Below are positions 50,918 to 61,633 of a stretch of 64,000 nt of DNA, one piece after another. The first letter of the stretch is position 1; the number at the start of each line of letters is the position of its first letter. The translations under genes were made by a program, and so were the position numbers. The stretch is taken from assembly GCF_003202205.1 (NCBI RefSeq), contig NZ_PDOG01000002.1:5147-69146 (forward strand), written 5' to 3'. The DNA comes from Halomonas sp. LBP4. Its GTDB lineage: Bacteria > Pseudomonadota > Gammaproteobacteria > Pseudomonadales > Halomonadaceae. A model generated the notes under the pieces. That model was not told the origin of the DNA, searched no databases, and was given only the letters and a program-made list of their open reading frames with translations.

Positions 50918-53617
50918 ATGGAAGGCATGTTGCTGCTGTTGCTGATGGTGCTGGCGGTGCCGGTGTTGCTGGGGGTGGCGCTGATCAGGATCGGCCGGCT
51001 GCAGCGCCGCGTCGAGGCGCTGGAGGCGGCCCTGAGACATGGGAGGGGGCGTGAAGGCGCCGGTGGGGAAGCTGGGCGCGAGGGAGCCGCGACCGGCAGG
51101 GCCGATCGACGCCCCTCGCCGGCGGCCGCCTCCCCTGTGGCCGGCACTCCCCGGGAGGCCTGGGAGGCGGTCCCGCCCCATGTCGAGCCGAGCGACGCCG
51201 GTGTCCCGTCGACGGCCCCGATCGACCGGCTCGGCCCGCTGCTTTCCCGCGGCAAGGCGGCCGCGCGTCGCTGGCTCAGCGAGGGTAACGTGCCGGTCAA
51301 GGTCGGTATGCTGGTGCTCTTCGCCGGCGTCGCCGCCCTGATCAAATATGCCACCGACCAGGGCTGGCTGGCGTTTTCCATCGAGCTGCGCCTGGCCGGC
51401 ATCGCCGCGGTCGCCATCCTGGGCCTGGCCTTCGGCTGGCGCCAGCGGGGCCGCCGCCGCGCCTTCGCGCTGAGCCTCCAGGGTGGTGCCATCGGCGTGC
51501 TGCTGATGGTGCTGTTCGCCGCGGCCAGGCTCTACCCCTTGCTGCCGGTGGAGGCGGCCTTCGTCCTGAGCGTCGCGCTGGTGGCGGGCCTGGGCGTGCT
51601 GGGGGTGAGGCAGAACGCCCTGGCCCTGGCGGTGATGGGCATCCTGGCCGGCTTCCTGGCGCCCCTGTGGCTCTCCACCGGGCAGGGGCACCACGTCGTG
51701 CTGTTCGGCTACTATGCGCTGCTCAACGTCGCCATCTTCGCCATGGCCTGGTATCGGCCCTGGCGGGTCCTCAACCTGCTCGGCTTCGTCTTCACCTTCG
51801 TGATCGCCACGGCCTGGGGCGTGCTGGCCTATCGCCCGGCCGACATCGCCACCGTGCAGCCGTTCCTGGTGCTGTTCTTCGTCCTCTACCTGTTGATTCC
51901 CGTCTTTCACGCCCGTCATCGGCCGGCGGCCACTGGCGGCCTCGTCGACAGCCGCCGCGTGGACGGCAGCCTGGTGTTCGGCACCCCGCTGGTGGCCTTT
52001 GCCCTCCAGTCGGCCCTGCTGGAGGGCGCCCGGATGCCGCTGGCCTACTGTGCCCTGGGGCTGGCGCTGGTCTATGCGCTGCTGGCCCGTCGGCTGCTGC
52101 GCCAGACGGCCCTGCGTTTCCTGGGGCAGGCCCATGCCCTGCTGGCCGTGGGTTTCGCGACCCTGGCGGTGCCGCTGGCCCTCTCGGCCCGGCTGACCGC
52201 CAGCGCCTTCGCCCTGGAGGGGGCGGCCCTGATCTGGCTGGGGCTGCGCCAGCAACGCCGGCTGCCGCAGGTCGCCGGCGTGGGGCTGCAGCTGCTGGCC
52301 GGCCTGGCCCTGCTGGGGGGCCAGGTCCTGGCCGGTGGCGATGCGCGGGCGCTGGCCAATCCCGCCTTCATGGGCGCCCTGTTGATCGCCCTGGCAGGCT
52401 TCGCCAGTGCCTGGAGCTACCGCCGGGCCGCACGACCCCGCCTGGCGTTGGCCTGGTATCTCTGGGGACTGGCCTGGTGGCTCGGCAATGGCGTGCACGA
52501 GATCGAGCGCTTCGTGGCCTCGGAGCATGCGGCCGGTGCGCTGCTGGTGTTCCTGGCGCTGAGCGGGGCGCTGCTCGGCGAGGTCCATCGCCGGCTGCGC
52601 GAGCCGCCCCTGGCCTGGAGCCTGGCCGGGGCCCTGCTGCTGGGCCTGGTGTTGCTCGCCCAGCCCCTGCTGGCCACGCCGCTGCCGGCCCCCGGGCGGC
52701 CCTGGGTGCCCCCGGACGGCGCCGGGCCGACGCTCTGGGCCTGGGCGGTGCACGTGGCACTGGGCTATCGCCTGCTGTCCGGCCTGGCCGGTGACCCAGC
52801 GTCCGGCGCTGCGGCGGTCAGGCGTCCGGTGGCCTGGGCCCAGGCCGCCTGGCTGTGGGCCTGGCCGCTGTTCTGGTCGGGGTGGCTGGCCCGGCTGGTG
52901 GCGCCACCGCTCGGCCTGGCCTGGTCGCTGGGCGCGGCGCTGCTGCCCTGGCTGCTGATGGCGGCGCTGCTGCAGCACCGCCCGGGCTGGGTGCTGCGGC
53001 CACTGGCGGTCGAGGCCGAGGCCTGGCGGCGGTCGCTGCTGGCGTCCTTTCTGGCGCTGCTGGCGCTGGCCTGGCTGGTCGCGCTGGGTCAGCCCGGCGA
53101 TCCGGTGCCCCTGCCCTGGTGGCCGCTGCTCAATCCCCTGGAGCTCGCGCAGTGGGCGGTCCTGCTGCTGCTGTGGCAGGCGCGTCAGGCCCGCCGGCTA
53201 CCCGGCTGGCTGCAGGAGCGTAGCGGTGCGGTGCTGGCGGCGGCCGGCTTCGTGCTGCTGACCGTGACGGTGCTGCGGGGCCTGCACCTGCGGGCGGATG
53301 TCGTCTGGTCGCCGGCGATGCTCGCGAGTGGCCTGGTCCAGACCGGGCTGACCCTGCTGTGGAGCCTGCTCGGCGTGGCCGGCTGGATCGTCGGCTCGCG
53401 GCGCGGGCAGCGCCAGGTGTGGCTCGCGGCCGCGGTCCTGATGGCGGTGGTGCTGGCCAAGCTGGTGCTGGTCGATCGTGTCCACCTCGGCAACCTGCTG
53501 GGCATCGTCTCCTTCATCGGCTACGGGCTGCTGTGCATCGGGGTGGGATATGTGGCGCCGGCACCACCGCGCCGCGAGGTGCCGCGTGCCGAGGGTATCG
53601 GGGAGGGGCGACCATGA
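50918..53617 (+). CDS. DUF2339 multi-pass membrane protein
   Basis: An 899-residue integral membrane protein. An N-terminal helix (LLLLLMVLAVPVLLGVALIR), a coiled-coil or linker region (about 30-110) and then more than twenty hydrophobic segments to the C-terminus. The segment NVPVKVGMLVLFAGVAALIKYATDQGWL and FGWRQRGRRRAFALSLQGGAIGVL are typical of DUF2339. The family is widespread and has no known function. ATG 50918 follows GAGGGG. The stop overlaps the next gene by four bases. Confidence 0.88.
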   Translation: MEGMLLLLLMVLAVPVLLGVALIRIGRLQRRVEALEAALRHGRGREGAGGEAGREGAATGRADRRPSPAAASPVAGTPREAWEAVPPHVEPSDAGVPSTAPIDRLGPLLSRGKAAARRWLSEGNVPVKVGMLVLFAGVAALIKYATDQGWLAFSIELRLAGIAAVAILGLAFGWRQRGRRRAFALSLQGGAIGVLLMVLFAAARLYPLLPVEAAFVLSVALVAGLGVLGVRQNALALAVMGILAGFLAPLWLSTGQGHHVVLFGYYALLNVAIFAMAWYRPWRVLNLLGFVFTFVIATAWGVLAYRPADIATVQPFLVLFFVLYLLIPVFHARHRPAATGGLVDSRRVDGSLVFGTPLVAFALQSALLEGARMPLAYCALGLALVYALLARRLLRQTALRFLGQAHALLAVGFATLAVPLALSARLTASAFALEGAALIWLGLRQQRRLPQVAGVGLQLLAGLALLGGQVLAGGDARALANPAFMGALLIALAGFASAWSYRRAARPRLALAWYLWGLAWWLGNGVHEIERFVASEHAAGALLVFLALSGALLGEVHRRLREPPLAWSLAGALLLGLVLLAQPLLATPLPAPGRPWVPPDGAGPTLWAWAVHVALGYRLLSGLAGDPASGAAAVRRPVAWAQAAWLWAWPLFWSGWLARLVAPPLGLAWSLGAALLPWLLMAALLQHRPGWVLRPLAVEAEAWRRSLLASFLALLALAWLVALGQPGDPVPLPWWPLLNPLELAQWAVLLLLWQARQARRLPGWLQERSGAVLAAAGFVLLTVTVLRGLHLRADVVWSPAMLASGLVQTGLTLLWSLLGVAGWIVGSRRGQRQVWLAAAVLMAVVLAKLVLVDRVHLGNLLGIVSFIGYGLLCIGVGYVAPAPPRREVPRAEGIGEGRP

Positions 53618-54960
53618 GACGCCTGTTGGCGCTGTTGCTCGGCTGGCCGCTGCTGGTATCGGCAAGCGACCACCAGGCGGACTGGGTGCGCGAGTGGCCG
53701 CTGATCCTGGCGGGGGAGGCCGGCGGGGCCTATCGGTTGACGCTGGACCCGGCCATGTATCGCAGTGCCCGGGATGCTGCCCTGGGGGATCTCCAGGTCT
53801 TCGATGCCCGGGGCGTGGCCGTGCCCACGACGGTGATGCCGGAAGACGCCTCGGCCGACCCGATCGCCGCGACCCTGGCGGTGCCCTGGTTTCCCCTGCC
53901 CGCCCCCGAGACCGAGGGCGGGGCCCGCTGGGAACTGATCAGCGAGACCGATGCGCAGGGGCGGCTGAGGCGGGTCGAGACCCGGGGGCTGGAGGAGAGT
54001 GCGCCGCGGCGACCGGACGGGGCCGCCCTGGTGGATGTCGGCGCCGTCGACGAGCCCCTGCTGGCGCTCGAACTGGCCTGGCCTGAATCCCGGGCCCCAG
54101 TGGATACCGCCTATCGGGTCGAGGCCAGTGACGACCTCGAGCGCTGGCGGACGGTGCTGGAGCGGGGCCGGCTGCTCGACCTGACGCATCAGGGGCATCG
54201 CATCACCCGCCGACAGCTGATGCTGGGCGGGGTCTCGGCCCCCTATCTGCGGCTGCGCCCGACCGTTGGCGAGGCGCCACTCGAACTCGAGGAGGTGCGC
54301 GCGGTGCCGATGCCGGTTCGCGCCGAGCGGCCCTGGCAGTGGCTGGCCCTCGACGGCCAGCGGCGGGCGGAGGGCGGCGTCGACTATCGGCTCGACGGGC
54401 GATTCCCGGTCGTACGGGCCGATGTCGAACCGGCCTCGGGGGCCGGGGTCGGGCGCTGGACGCTGTGGAGTCGTGACGACGAGGGCGACGACTGGCGGCG
54501 GCGCAGCGGCCCCTGGATCGGCTACCGACTGGACGACGAGAGCGGCGAGGTGCGCTCGCCGCCCCGGGAGATCGCCGGCCCGGTGCGCGATCGCCACTGG
54601 CGGCTGACGGCCGAGGGCGAGGCGGCCGGCACGGCGCCGACCCTGCGCCTGGGGTATCGTCCCGAGCGCGTGGTGTTCCTGGCCCAGGGCGAGGCGCCCT
54701 TCAGCCTGGCGGCCGGCAGCGCCCGGGCAAGGCGCGCCGAAGCGCCGGTAGCGACGGTACTGGCCTCGCTGCGCGAGCAGCGGGGGGAGGCGTGGCGGCC
54801 GGCGGTGGCCACGGCCGGTGCGGCGAGGGAGCTGGCCGGCGAGCGGGCGCTGCGACCCCCTCGCGACTGGACGACCTGGCTGCTGTGGGCGGTGCTGGGC
54901 GGAGGGGCGGCCCTGGTGGCGGGCCTGGCGCTGGGGCTGTTGCGCCAGGCCCGCGGCTGA
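53614..54960 (+). CDS. DUF3999 envelope protein
   Basis: A 448-residue protein with a signal peptide (MRRLLALLLGWPLLVSAS), a large extracytoplasmic domain (about 20-410; WPLILAGEAGGAYRLTLDPAMYRSA, and carbohydrate-binding-like strands) and one C-terminal membrane helix (WAVLGGGAALVAGLALGLL). It matches DUF3999, which is commonly found directly after DUF2339. The ATG overlaps the DUF2339 stop. Function is unknown; a periplasmic partner anchored by its C-terminus is inferred. Confidence 0.85.
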   Translation: MRRLLALLLGWPLLVSASDHQADWVREWPLILAGEAGGAYRLTLDPAMYRSARDAALGDLQVFDARGVAVPTTVMPEDASADPIAATLAVPWFPLPAPETEGGARWELISETDAQGRLRRVETRGLEESAPRRPDGAALVDVGAVDEPLLALELAWPESRAPVDTAYRVEASDDLERWRTVLERGRLLDLTHQGHRITRRQLMLGGVSAPYLRLRPTVGEAPLELEEVRAVPMPVRAERPWQWLALDGQRRAEGGVDYRLDGRFPVVRADVEPASGAGVGRWTLWSRDDEGDDWRRRSGPWIGYRLDDESGEVRSPPREIAGPVRDRHWRLTAEGEAAGTAPTLRLGYRPERVVFLAQGEAPFSLAAGSARARRAEAPVATVLASLREQRGEAWRPAVATAGAARELAGERALRPPRDWTTWLLWAVLGGGAALVAGLALGLLRQARG

Positions 54961-54975
54961 GGCCCACCCGGCCTC

Positions 54976-55593
54976 TCAGGCCCTCGCCAGCTGCGGCGTC
55001 TCCCTGAGCAGTTGCGCCGAGAGCAGCGTCCACTGGTCGTCCCAGTGTTCGGTGGGGCGGCGGCGGAAGTCGCTGCGCACGTACTGGGAGATGCGCCCTT
55101 CGGCCTGGGCCAGCAGCAGGTTGGCCGCCGCCGAGACCGGCAGGGAGGGGCGACGCCCCTCGCGCAGCTCGGCCTCGCGCAGGATCTGCTTGAGCTGGGT
55201 CTCGAGCCGCTCGAACAGCTGGTGGATGCGCAGCCGCAGGCGGGCGGTCTCGCCGGTCAGGGCGTCGCCGCCGAGCAGCCGGGAGAGCCCCGGGTTCTTC
55301 TCGGCGAAGCCGAGCAGCAGGGTGAGGACCTGGCCGCAGCGCGGGACGGCGAGGGGCTCCTGGTCGAGGATGCGGCTGATGCGCTCGAACAGGGACGCCT
55401 CGATGAACTCGATGAGTCCCTCGAACATGCGCGCCTTGCTGGGGAAGTGGCGGTAGAGGGCGGCCTCCGAGACGCCGACCTGGCGGGCCAGGGCGGCCAC
55501 GGTGATGCGCTTGCCGCTGTCTTCCTCCAGCATCAGCGCGAGCGCCTGGAGGATCTGCTCGCGGCGGCTGGGGGTGGGGGTTTCCTGCGTCAT
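54976..55593 (-). CDS. slmA: nucleoid occlusion factor SlmA
   Basis: A 205-residue TetR-type protein. The helix-turn-helix is [36 protein letters not shown], and the C-terminal dimerisation domain matches SlmA ([40 protein letters not shown]). SlmA binds SBS sites around the chromosome and blocks Z-ring formation over the nucleoid. Converges on the DUF3999 gene with 15 bases between stops. Confidence 0.95.
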   Translation of the reverse strand: MTQETPTPSRREQILQALALMLEEDSGKRITVAALARQVGVSEAALYRHFPSKARMFEGLIEFIEASLFERISRILDQEPLAVPRCGQVLTLLLGFAEKNPGLSRLLGGDALTGETARLRLRIHQLFERLETQLKQILREAELREGRRPSLPVSAAANLLLAQAEGRISQYVRSDFRRRPTEHWDDQWTLLSAQLLRETPQLARA

Positions 55594-55673
55594 ATCGGTC
55601 TTTTCTTTTATGTGGTCGCACCATCCTAATCGGGGCTCCGCGGCAGCGCAAAGGTCGCCGCGGGACCGGCGGC

Positions 55674-56606
<933 letters not shown>

Positions 56607-56660
56607 TCATTCCGGCTGCCGCGTCTCGGCGGCAGCCTGTCTTGGAGGAGGTCGCCTCGC

Positions 56661-58058
56661 TCAGAGCGTCACGTCCAGTTCGGGCGCCACCTGCTCGAGG
56701 GCCTCGGCGAAGCGCGTGCGGATGCGGTCCAGCGCTGCCTCGCTCTTGCCCTCGAAGCGCAGCACCAGCACCGGCGTGGTGTTGGAGGCGCGGCACAGTC
56801 CCCAGCCGTCGGGGTAGTCGACGCGGATGCCGTCGAGCGTCGTCTTGACGCCCTCGGCGCCGAAGTCGCCCTCCCGGGCCAGGCGGGCCACCAGGTCGAA
56901 CTTGGTCTCGTCGGTGACGGTGACGTTGATCTCCGGGGTACTCAGGTCCTGGGGGAAGCGGGCGAAGAAGGCATCGGCGTCTTCGTGTTGCTTGGACAGG
57001 ATCTCCAGCAGGCGGGCGGCGCCGTAGAGGCCGTCGTCGAAGCCGTACCAGCGCTCCTGGAAGAAGATGTGGCCGCTCATCTCGCCGGCCAGCAGGGCAC
57101 CGGTCTCCTTCATGCGGGCCTTGATCAGCGAGTGGCCGGTCCGCCACATCTCCGGGGTGCCGCCGGCCTCCTCGATCACCCGCGTCAGGTTGCCGGTGCA
57201 CTTGACGTCGAAGATCACCCGGGCGCCGGCGTTGCGCGAGAGCATGTCCTCGGCGAAGGCCATCAGCAGGTGGTCGGGGTAGATCAGCTTGCCGCTCGGG
57301 GTGATCACGCCGAGGCGGTCGCCGTCGCCGTCGAAGGCCAGGCCGATGTCGGCGCCCGTCTCCTGCACGATACGGATCAGGTCCTGCAGGTTCTCGGGCT
57401 TGCCCGGGTCCGGGTGGTGGTTGGGGAAGGTGCCGTCGATCTCGGCGAACAGCGGCACGGTGTCGGCGCCGAGCTTCTCGATCAACTGCGGACCCAGTTC
57501 GCCGGCCACGCCGTTGCCGCAGTCGACCACCGCCTTGAGCGGTCGCTCCAGCTTTACGTCGCCGAGGATGCGCTCCAGGTAGGCGGCGCGCACGTCCTCC
57601 TGGCGCACCCCGCCGTCACCCTCGCTCAGGTCGCTCGTCACGATACGCTGGTAAAGCGCCGTGATGGCCTCGCCGGAGAGTGTCTCGCCGCCCAGCACGA
57701 TCTTGAAGCCGTTGTAGTCGGGCGGGTTGTGGCTGCCGGTGACCATCACCCCCGAGGCGGTCCCCTCGAGCACATGGGTGGCGAAGTAGAGGACGGGGGT
57801 GGGCACCATGCCGATGTCGATGACATCGCGCCCGCTCGCGGTCAGGCCGCGGGTCAGGGCGGCGAGCAGGCGCGGCCCGGAGAGGCGTCCGTCACGGGCG
57901 ACGACCACGGTGGATTCGCCGCGGGCGGCGGCCTCGCTGCCGATCGCGCGACCGATCAGCTCGACGCTTGCCTCGGTGAGGGTGTCATCGACGATGCCGC
58001 GGATGTCGTAGGCGCGGAAAATCGACGCGGGTACGGCCTGTCTGGTGTCTTGGGTCAT
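56661..58058 (-). CDS. algC: phosphomannomutase/phosphoglucomutase AlgC
   Basis: A 465-residue alpha-D-phosphohexomutase. IFRAYDIRGIVDDTLTEASV starts domain 1; the phospho-Ser is in GVMVTGSHNPPDYNGFKI; the metal loop is DGDGDRLGVI; the sugar loop is GEMSGHIFF; the phosphate loop is CRASNTTPVLVLRFE. It interconverts hexose-6- and hexose-1-phosphates for alginate, LPS and related polysaccharides. ATG 58058 (MTQDTRQAVPAS) is chosen as the family start. Confidence 0.95.
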   Translation of the reverse strand: MTQDTRQAVPASIFRAYDIRGIVDDTLTEASVELIGRAIGSEAAARGESTVVVARDGRLSGPRLLAALTRGLTASGRDVIDIGMVPTPVLYFATHVLEGTASGVMVTGSHNPPDYNGFKIVLGGETLSGEAITALYQRIVTSDLSEGDGGVRQEDVRAAYLERILGDVKLERPLKAVVDCGNGVAGELGPQLIEKLGADTVPLFAEIDGTFPNHHPDPGKPENLQDLIRIVQETGADIGLAFDGDGDRLGVITPSGKLIYPDHLLMAFAEDMLSRNAGARVIFDVKCTGNLTRVIEEAGGTPEMWRTGHSLIKARMKETGALLAGEMSGHIFFQERWYGFDDGLYGAARLLEILSKQHEDADAFFARFPQDLSTPEINVTVTDETKFDLVARLAREGDFGAEGVKTTLDGIRVDYPDGWGLCRASNTTPVLVLRFEGKSEAALDRIRTRFAEALEQVAPELDVTL

Positions 58059-58089
58059 CTGATCAATCCCTTGTTGGAGCCCGAACGGC

Positions 58090-58569
58090 TCAGTGTCTTC
58101 CCGAACTGCCGAAGCCGCCGTCGCCCCGGGCGCTGGCGGCGAAATCGTCGACGACCTGCAGTTCGGCCTGCACCACGGGAACAAGCACATACTGTGCCAG
58201 TCGCTCGAAGGGCTCGAGTACGAAGGGGGCGCCGCCACGGTTCCACACCGAGACCATCAGCTCGCCCTGGTAGTCGGAGTCGATCAGCCCCACCAGGTTG
58301 CCGAGCACGATGCCGTGCTTGTGGCCGAGCCCCGAGCGGGGCAGGATCATGCCGGCCAGCCCCGGGTCACCGATGTGGATGGCGAGCCCGGTGCGCACCA
58401 GCTCGCACTGGCCCGGCGCCAGGGTCAGGGGCGCGTCGAGCAGGGCGCGCAGGTCCATGCCGGCGGAGCCGTCGGTGGCGTAATGGGGCAGGTAGTCGCT
58501 CAGGCGCGGGTCGAGCAGCTTGACGGCCAGGCGAGGCTTGGCGGACGGGCGTTCGGCGGTGTCGGGCAT
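58090..58569 (-). CDS. dut: dUTP diphosphatase
   Basis: A 159-residue trimeric dUTPase with its five motifs: [39 protein letters not shown] and [12 protein letters not shown], and the C-terminal [11 protein letters not shown]. It hydrolyses dUTP to dUMP, keeping uracil out of DNA. AAGGAC precedes ATG 58569. Sits between algC and coaBC as in relatives. Confidence 0.97.
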   Translation of the reverse strand: MPDTAERPSAKPRLAVKLLDPRLSDYLPHYATDGSAGMDLRALLDAPLTLAPGQCELVRTGLAIHIGDPGLAGMILPRSGLGHKHGIVLGNLVGLIDSDYQGELMVSVWNRGGAPFVLEPFERLAQYVLVPVVQAELQVVDDFAASARGDGGFGSSGRH

Positions 58570-58598
58570 CGGAAGTCCTTGCGGAATGGGGGGTGGTA

Positions 58599-59900
58599 TC
58601 AGGGGTGTCGATGCGCCTGCAGGCAGGCCAGGGCGCGTTGGATCACGGCCATGGCGAGTTGCGACTTGGGCTGGGGGGCGAGGGGGTCGCGGCCCAGGGT
58701 GTCGCCATCTCGCCACAGGATCAGGGCGGCATTGTCGTCGGCGCCGAAGCCGAGCCCGGCCCGGGAAACGTCGTTGGCGACGATCATGTCCAGCCGCTTG
58801 CGGGTCAACTTGTCCCTGGCATAGGCCTCGAGATCGCGGGTCTCGGCGGCGAAGCCCACTACCAGGGGGCGATCCTCGCGGGCCGCCACCTCGGCGATGA
58901 TGTCGGGGTTCTTGACCAGGGTGAGGGTCAGGTCGTCCTGCCCTTCGCGCTTCTTGATCTTGTGCCTGGCCGGCGCCTCGGCGCGATAGTCGGCCACGGC
59001 GGCACAGCCGATGAAGATGTCGCTGTCGCCGGCGAGCCGCTGGGCGGCATCGTGCATCTCCCGCGCCGTCTCTACATCGAGACGCTCGACCCCCTCGGGG
59101 GTGGGCAGGGACACCGGGCCGCTGATCAGCCACACCTTCGCGCCGAGGCGGGCGGCGGCGGCGGCCAGGGCGTAACCCATCTTGCCGGAGCTGTGGTTGG
59201 AGAGGTAGCGCACCGGGTCCAGCGGCTCCCGGGTGGGGCCAGCGGTGATGGTGATGGTCAGGCCGTCGGCCTCGCGGGATCCGGACGCCTGGGTCGGCGC
59301 GGTATCGGTCGCCGTGGCTGGCGCGGCTTCGGGCGTCATGGCCGGCGCGGCTTCGGGCGCCATGGAAAGCAGCTCGGCGACGATCGCCTCGGGCTCCAGC
59401 ATGCGCCCCGGGCCCACGTCGCCGCAGGCCTGGTCGCCGCTGGCCGGCCCCAGCAGGTGCCAGCCGTCTGCCTCGAGCCGGGCGGCATTGCGCCCCGTCG
59501 CCGGGTGGCGCCACATCGCCTGGTTCATGGCCGGGGCCATCACCTTCTCGGCCTCGCTGGCCAGGCAGAGGGTGGTGAGCAGGTCGTCCGCCTGTCCCGT
59601 GGCCAGGCGTGCCATCAGGTCGGCGGTGGCCGGGGCGATCAGGATGGTGTCGGCCCAGCGGGCCAGCTCGATATGGCCCATGCCGGCCTCGGCCTCCGGG
59701 TCGAGCAGCGAGGTGCGCACCGGCTCGCCGGTCAACGCCTGTAGCGTCAGGGGCGTGATGAAGGCCTGGGCGCCCTCGGTCATGACCACGCGCACCTCGC
59801 AGCCCGCCTGCTTCAGCAGGCGGGCGAGATGGGCGCTCTTGTAGGCGGCGATACCGGCGCTGATGCCGAGTAGGAGGCGCTTGCTTGACAGCGTTGACAT
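58599..59900 (-). CDS. coaBC: bifunctional phosphopantothenoylcysteine decarboxylase/synthetase CoaBC
   Basis: A 433-residue fusion enzyme. The CoaC flavoprotein half (about 1-190) has [61 protein letters not shown] and APAMNQAMW. An Ala/Pro/Thr-rich linker (about 182-210, longer than usual) leads to the CoaB half with [26 protein letters not shown] and the [11 protein letters not shown] nucleotide region. It converts phosphopantothenate and cysteine to phosphopantetheine for CoA synthesis. Divergent from radC. Confidence 0.95.
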   Translation of the reverse strand: MSTLSSKRLLLGISAGIAAYKSAHLARLLKQAGCEVRVVMTEGAQAFITPLTLQALTGEPVRTSLLDPEAEAGMGHIELARWADTILIAPATADLMARLATGQADDLLTTLCLASEAEKVMAPAMNQAMWRHPATGRNAARLEADGWHLLGPASGDQACGDVGPGRMLEPEAIVAELLSMAPEAAPAMTPEAAPATATDTAPTQASGSREADGLTITITAGPTREPLDPVRYLSNHSSGKMGYALAAAAARLGAKVWLISGPVSLPTPEGVERLDVETAREMHDAAQRLAGDSDIFIGCAAVADYRAEAPARHKIKKREGQDDLTLTLVKNPDIIAEVAAREDRPLVVGFAAETRDLEAYARDKLTRKRLDMIVANDVSRAGLGFGADDNAALILWRDGDTLGRDPLAPQPKSQLAMAVIQRALACLQAHRHP

Positions 59901-60035
59901 GGACGAGATCCGAGCTGATATCCAGTCGCCTACCTTACCATCGGCGGGGTGCCTTGCGTAGCCGCGGTGGCGTCGGGGGACGGCTACACTGGTGTGTGAC
60001 GCAATGGCGACGGAACGGTGTGCAGGGAGGCAGGA

Positions 60036-60710
60036 ATGGCGATCCGTGACTGGCCGGAGGGCGAGCGCCCCCGGGAAAAACTGCTGGCGCTGGGGCCCGA
60101 GGCGCTGTCTGATGCCGAGCTGCTGGCGATCTTCCTGAGGGTCGGCGTGCAGGGCCGCTCGGCGGTGGACCTGGCCCGCGACCTGCTCGGCGCCTTCGGC
60201 GGGCTGCGACCGCTGCTCGAGGCCGGTCGTGAGCGCTTCTGCGCCGAGCATGGCCTGGGCACGGCCAAGTATGTGCAGCTGCAAGCGACCCTCGAGCTCT
60301 CGCGGCGCCACCTGGCCAGCCAGCTGGCCCGGGGCGATGCCCTGACCTCGCCGTCGCTGGTGCGGGCCTACCTCGCCTCGCAGCTGCGCCACCTGGGCCA
60401 CGAGGAGTTCGCCGCGCTCTTCCTCGACAGCCAGCACCGGGTGATCCGTTACGAGTCGCTGTTCCGCGGCACCCTGGACAGCGCCTCGGTCTATCCCCGG
60501 GAGGTGGCCCGCCGGGCGCTGGAGCTGGGGGCGGGGGCGCTCATCTTCGCCCACAACCATCCCTCCGGCGTGGCCGAACCCAGCGACGCCGACCGGCGCA
60601 TCACCGAGCGGTTGCGCGAGGCGCTGGGGCTGTTCGAGATCCGCGTGCTGGACCATTTCGTGGTGGGCGACGGCGAGGTGGTGTCCTTCGCCGAGCGGGG
60701 GTGGATATAA
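60036..60710 (+). CDS. radC: RadC-family JAMM protein
   Basis: A 224-residue RadC/YicR. N-terminal helix-hairpin-helix-like domain ([25 protein letters not shown]). The C-terminal JAMM/MPN metal site has [20 protein letters not shown] (His-x-His, Ser, Asp). Once thought to act in DNA repair; the role is not settled. GGAGG precedes ATG 60036. A REP-like element starts directly after the stop. Confidence 0.93.
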   Translation: MAIRDWPEGERPREKLLALGPEALSDAELLAIFLRVGVQGRSAVDLARDLLGAFGGLRPLLEAGRERFCAEHGLGTAKYVQLQATLELSRRHLASQLARGDALTSPSLVRAYLASQLRHLGHEEFAALFLDSQHRVIRYESLFRGTLDSASVYPREVARRALELGAGALIFAHNHPSGVAEPSDADRRITERLREALGLFEIRVLDHFVVGDGEVVSFAERGWI

Positions 60711-60767
60711 CAGGGCTATCGCAGATGGCGGTAACGCCTCTCGCTTTGGGTAACGGCGATAGCCCTG
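60711..60767. repeat. REP-like GGGCTATCG-family hairpin, copy C
   Basis: CAGGGCTATCGCAGATGGCG followed by GTAACG (60711-60736), then GTAACGGCGATAGCCCTG (60750-60767). The two halves are partly complementary and can form a hairpin. It begins right after the radC stop. The remaining gap to the rpmB promoter (60768-60938) shows nothing else recognisable. Confidence 0.65.
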
Positions 60768-60938
60768 GTGGATATGGGGAGTGGATAGGAAAACCGGACG
60801 TGGCCGGGTATAATGCCGCACCGGCTGCGCTCGGTCCTGCCCTTCGGCATGGATCCCTGCCTGTCATCGCCGCCTTCCGCGCCGCTCGCGAGTGACGCGG
60901 GGCCATGTCATGCCCCTGTCGGATCATCGTCGCGCCGC

Positions 60939-60967
60939 TTGCCGAGCGTGACGGTCTCTGGTATAAA
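60939..60967 (+). promoter_or_regulatory. probable sigma-70 promoter of rpmBG
   Basis: TTGCCG (60939-60944), 17-base spacer, TATAAA (60962-60967). A leader of about 120 bases leads to rpmB. Confidence 0.7.
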
Positions 60968-61091
60968 GTGCAGCCTTTGAATTCCCTTGGGTCAAATGTA
61001 GCGGGATATCCCGGTTTGCCCGACAGGTTTTGAACACTCAGGTATTGAACACTCACGTTTCGAATACCTGGCCCAGCGGTTGGAGGCTCCA

Positions 61092-61328
61092 ATGTCAAAA
61101 GTATGTCAGGTTACCGGCAAGCGCCCGGTGACTGGTAACAACGTTTCACACTCCCAGCGCAAGACCCGTCGTCGTTTCTTGCCGAACCTGCACAGCCACC
61201 GTTTCTGGGTGGAGTCCGAGAAGCGCTTCGTCAGGCTGCGCGTCTCCTCCAAGGGCATGCGCATCATCGACAAGAAGGGCATCGAGGCGGTGCTCGGCGA
61301 CATCCGCAAGCGCGGCGAAGCCGTCTAA
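61092..61328 (+). CDS. rpmB: 50S ribosomal protein L28
   Basis: A 78-residue L28 ([54 protein letters not shown]). GGAGG precedes ATG 61092. Co-transcribed with rpmG, 26 bases downstream. Confidence 0.97.
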   Translation: MSKVCQVTGKRPVTGNNVSHSQRKTRRRFLPNLHSHRFWVESEKRFVRLRVSSKGMRIIDKKGIEAVLGDIRKRGEAV

Positions 61329-61354
61329 GCGATCCACCAAGGGAGCAATCAGTC

Positions 61355-61510
61355 ATGCGTGACAAGATCAAGCTGGTGTCCAGCGCCGGTACCGGCCACT
61401 ACTACACCACCGACAAGAACAAGCGGAACACCCCGGACAAGCTCGAGTTCAAGAAGTACGACCCGGTGGTCCGCCAGCACGTGATGTACAAGGAAGCCAA
61501 GATCAAGTAA
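61355..61510 (+). CDS. rpmG: 50S ribosomal protein L33
   Basis: A 51-residue L33 ([40 protein letters not shown], ending KEAKIK). It lacks the zinc-ribbon cysteine pairs, so it is the C-minus (zinc-independent) form. A ribosome site GGGAG precedes the ATG. A terminator follows. Confidence 0.97.
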   Translation: MRDKIKLVSSAGTGHYYTTDKNKRNTPDKLEFKKYDPVVRQHVMYKEAKIK

Positions 61511-61560
61511 GTCGCTCGCGACCCTTGATGGCTCCTGCCGCAGGTGAAAGACCTGTCCTT

Positions 61561-61589
61561 CTGAACCCGGCTGAATAAGCCGGGTTCAG
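61561..61589 (+). terminator. terminator of rpmBG
   Basis: CTGAACCCGGCT and AGCCGGGTTCAG form a 12-bp stem around GAATA, 50 bases after rpmG, followed by GCGTTTG. Confidence 0.75.
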
Positions 61590-61633
61590 GCGTTTGTGCA
61601 GGCCACCGGCGGCCGAGCGGAGCGAGAAACTCG

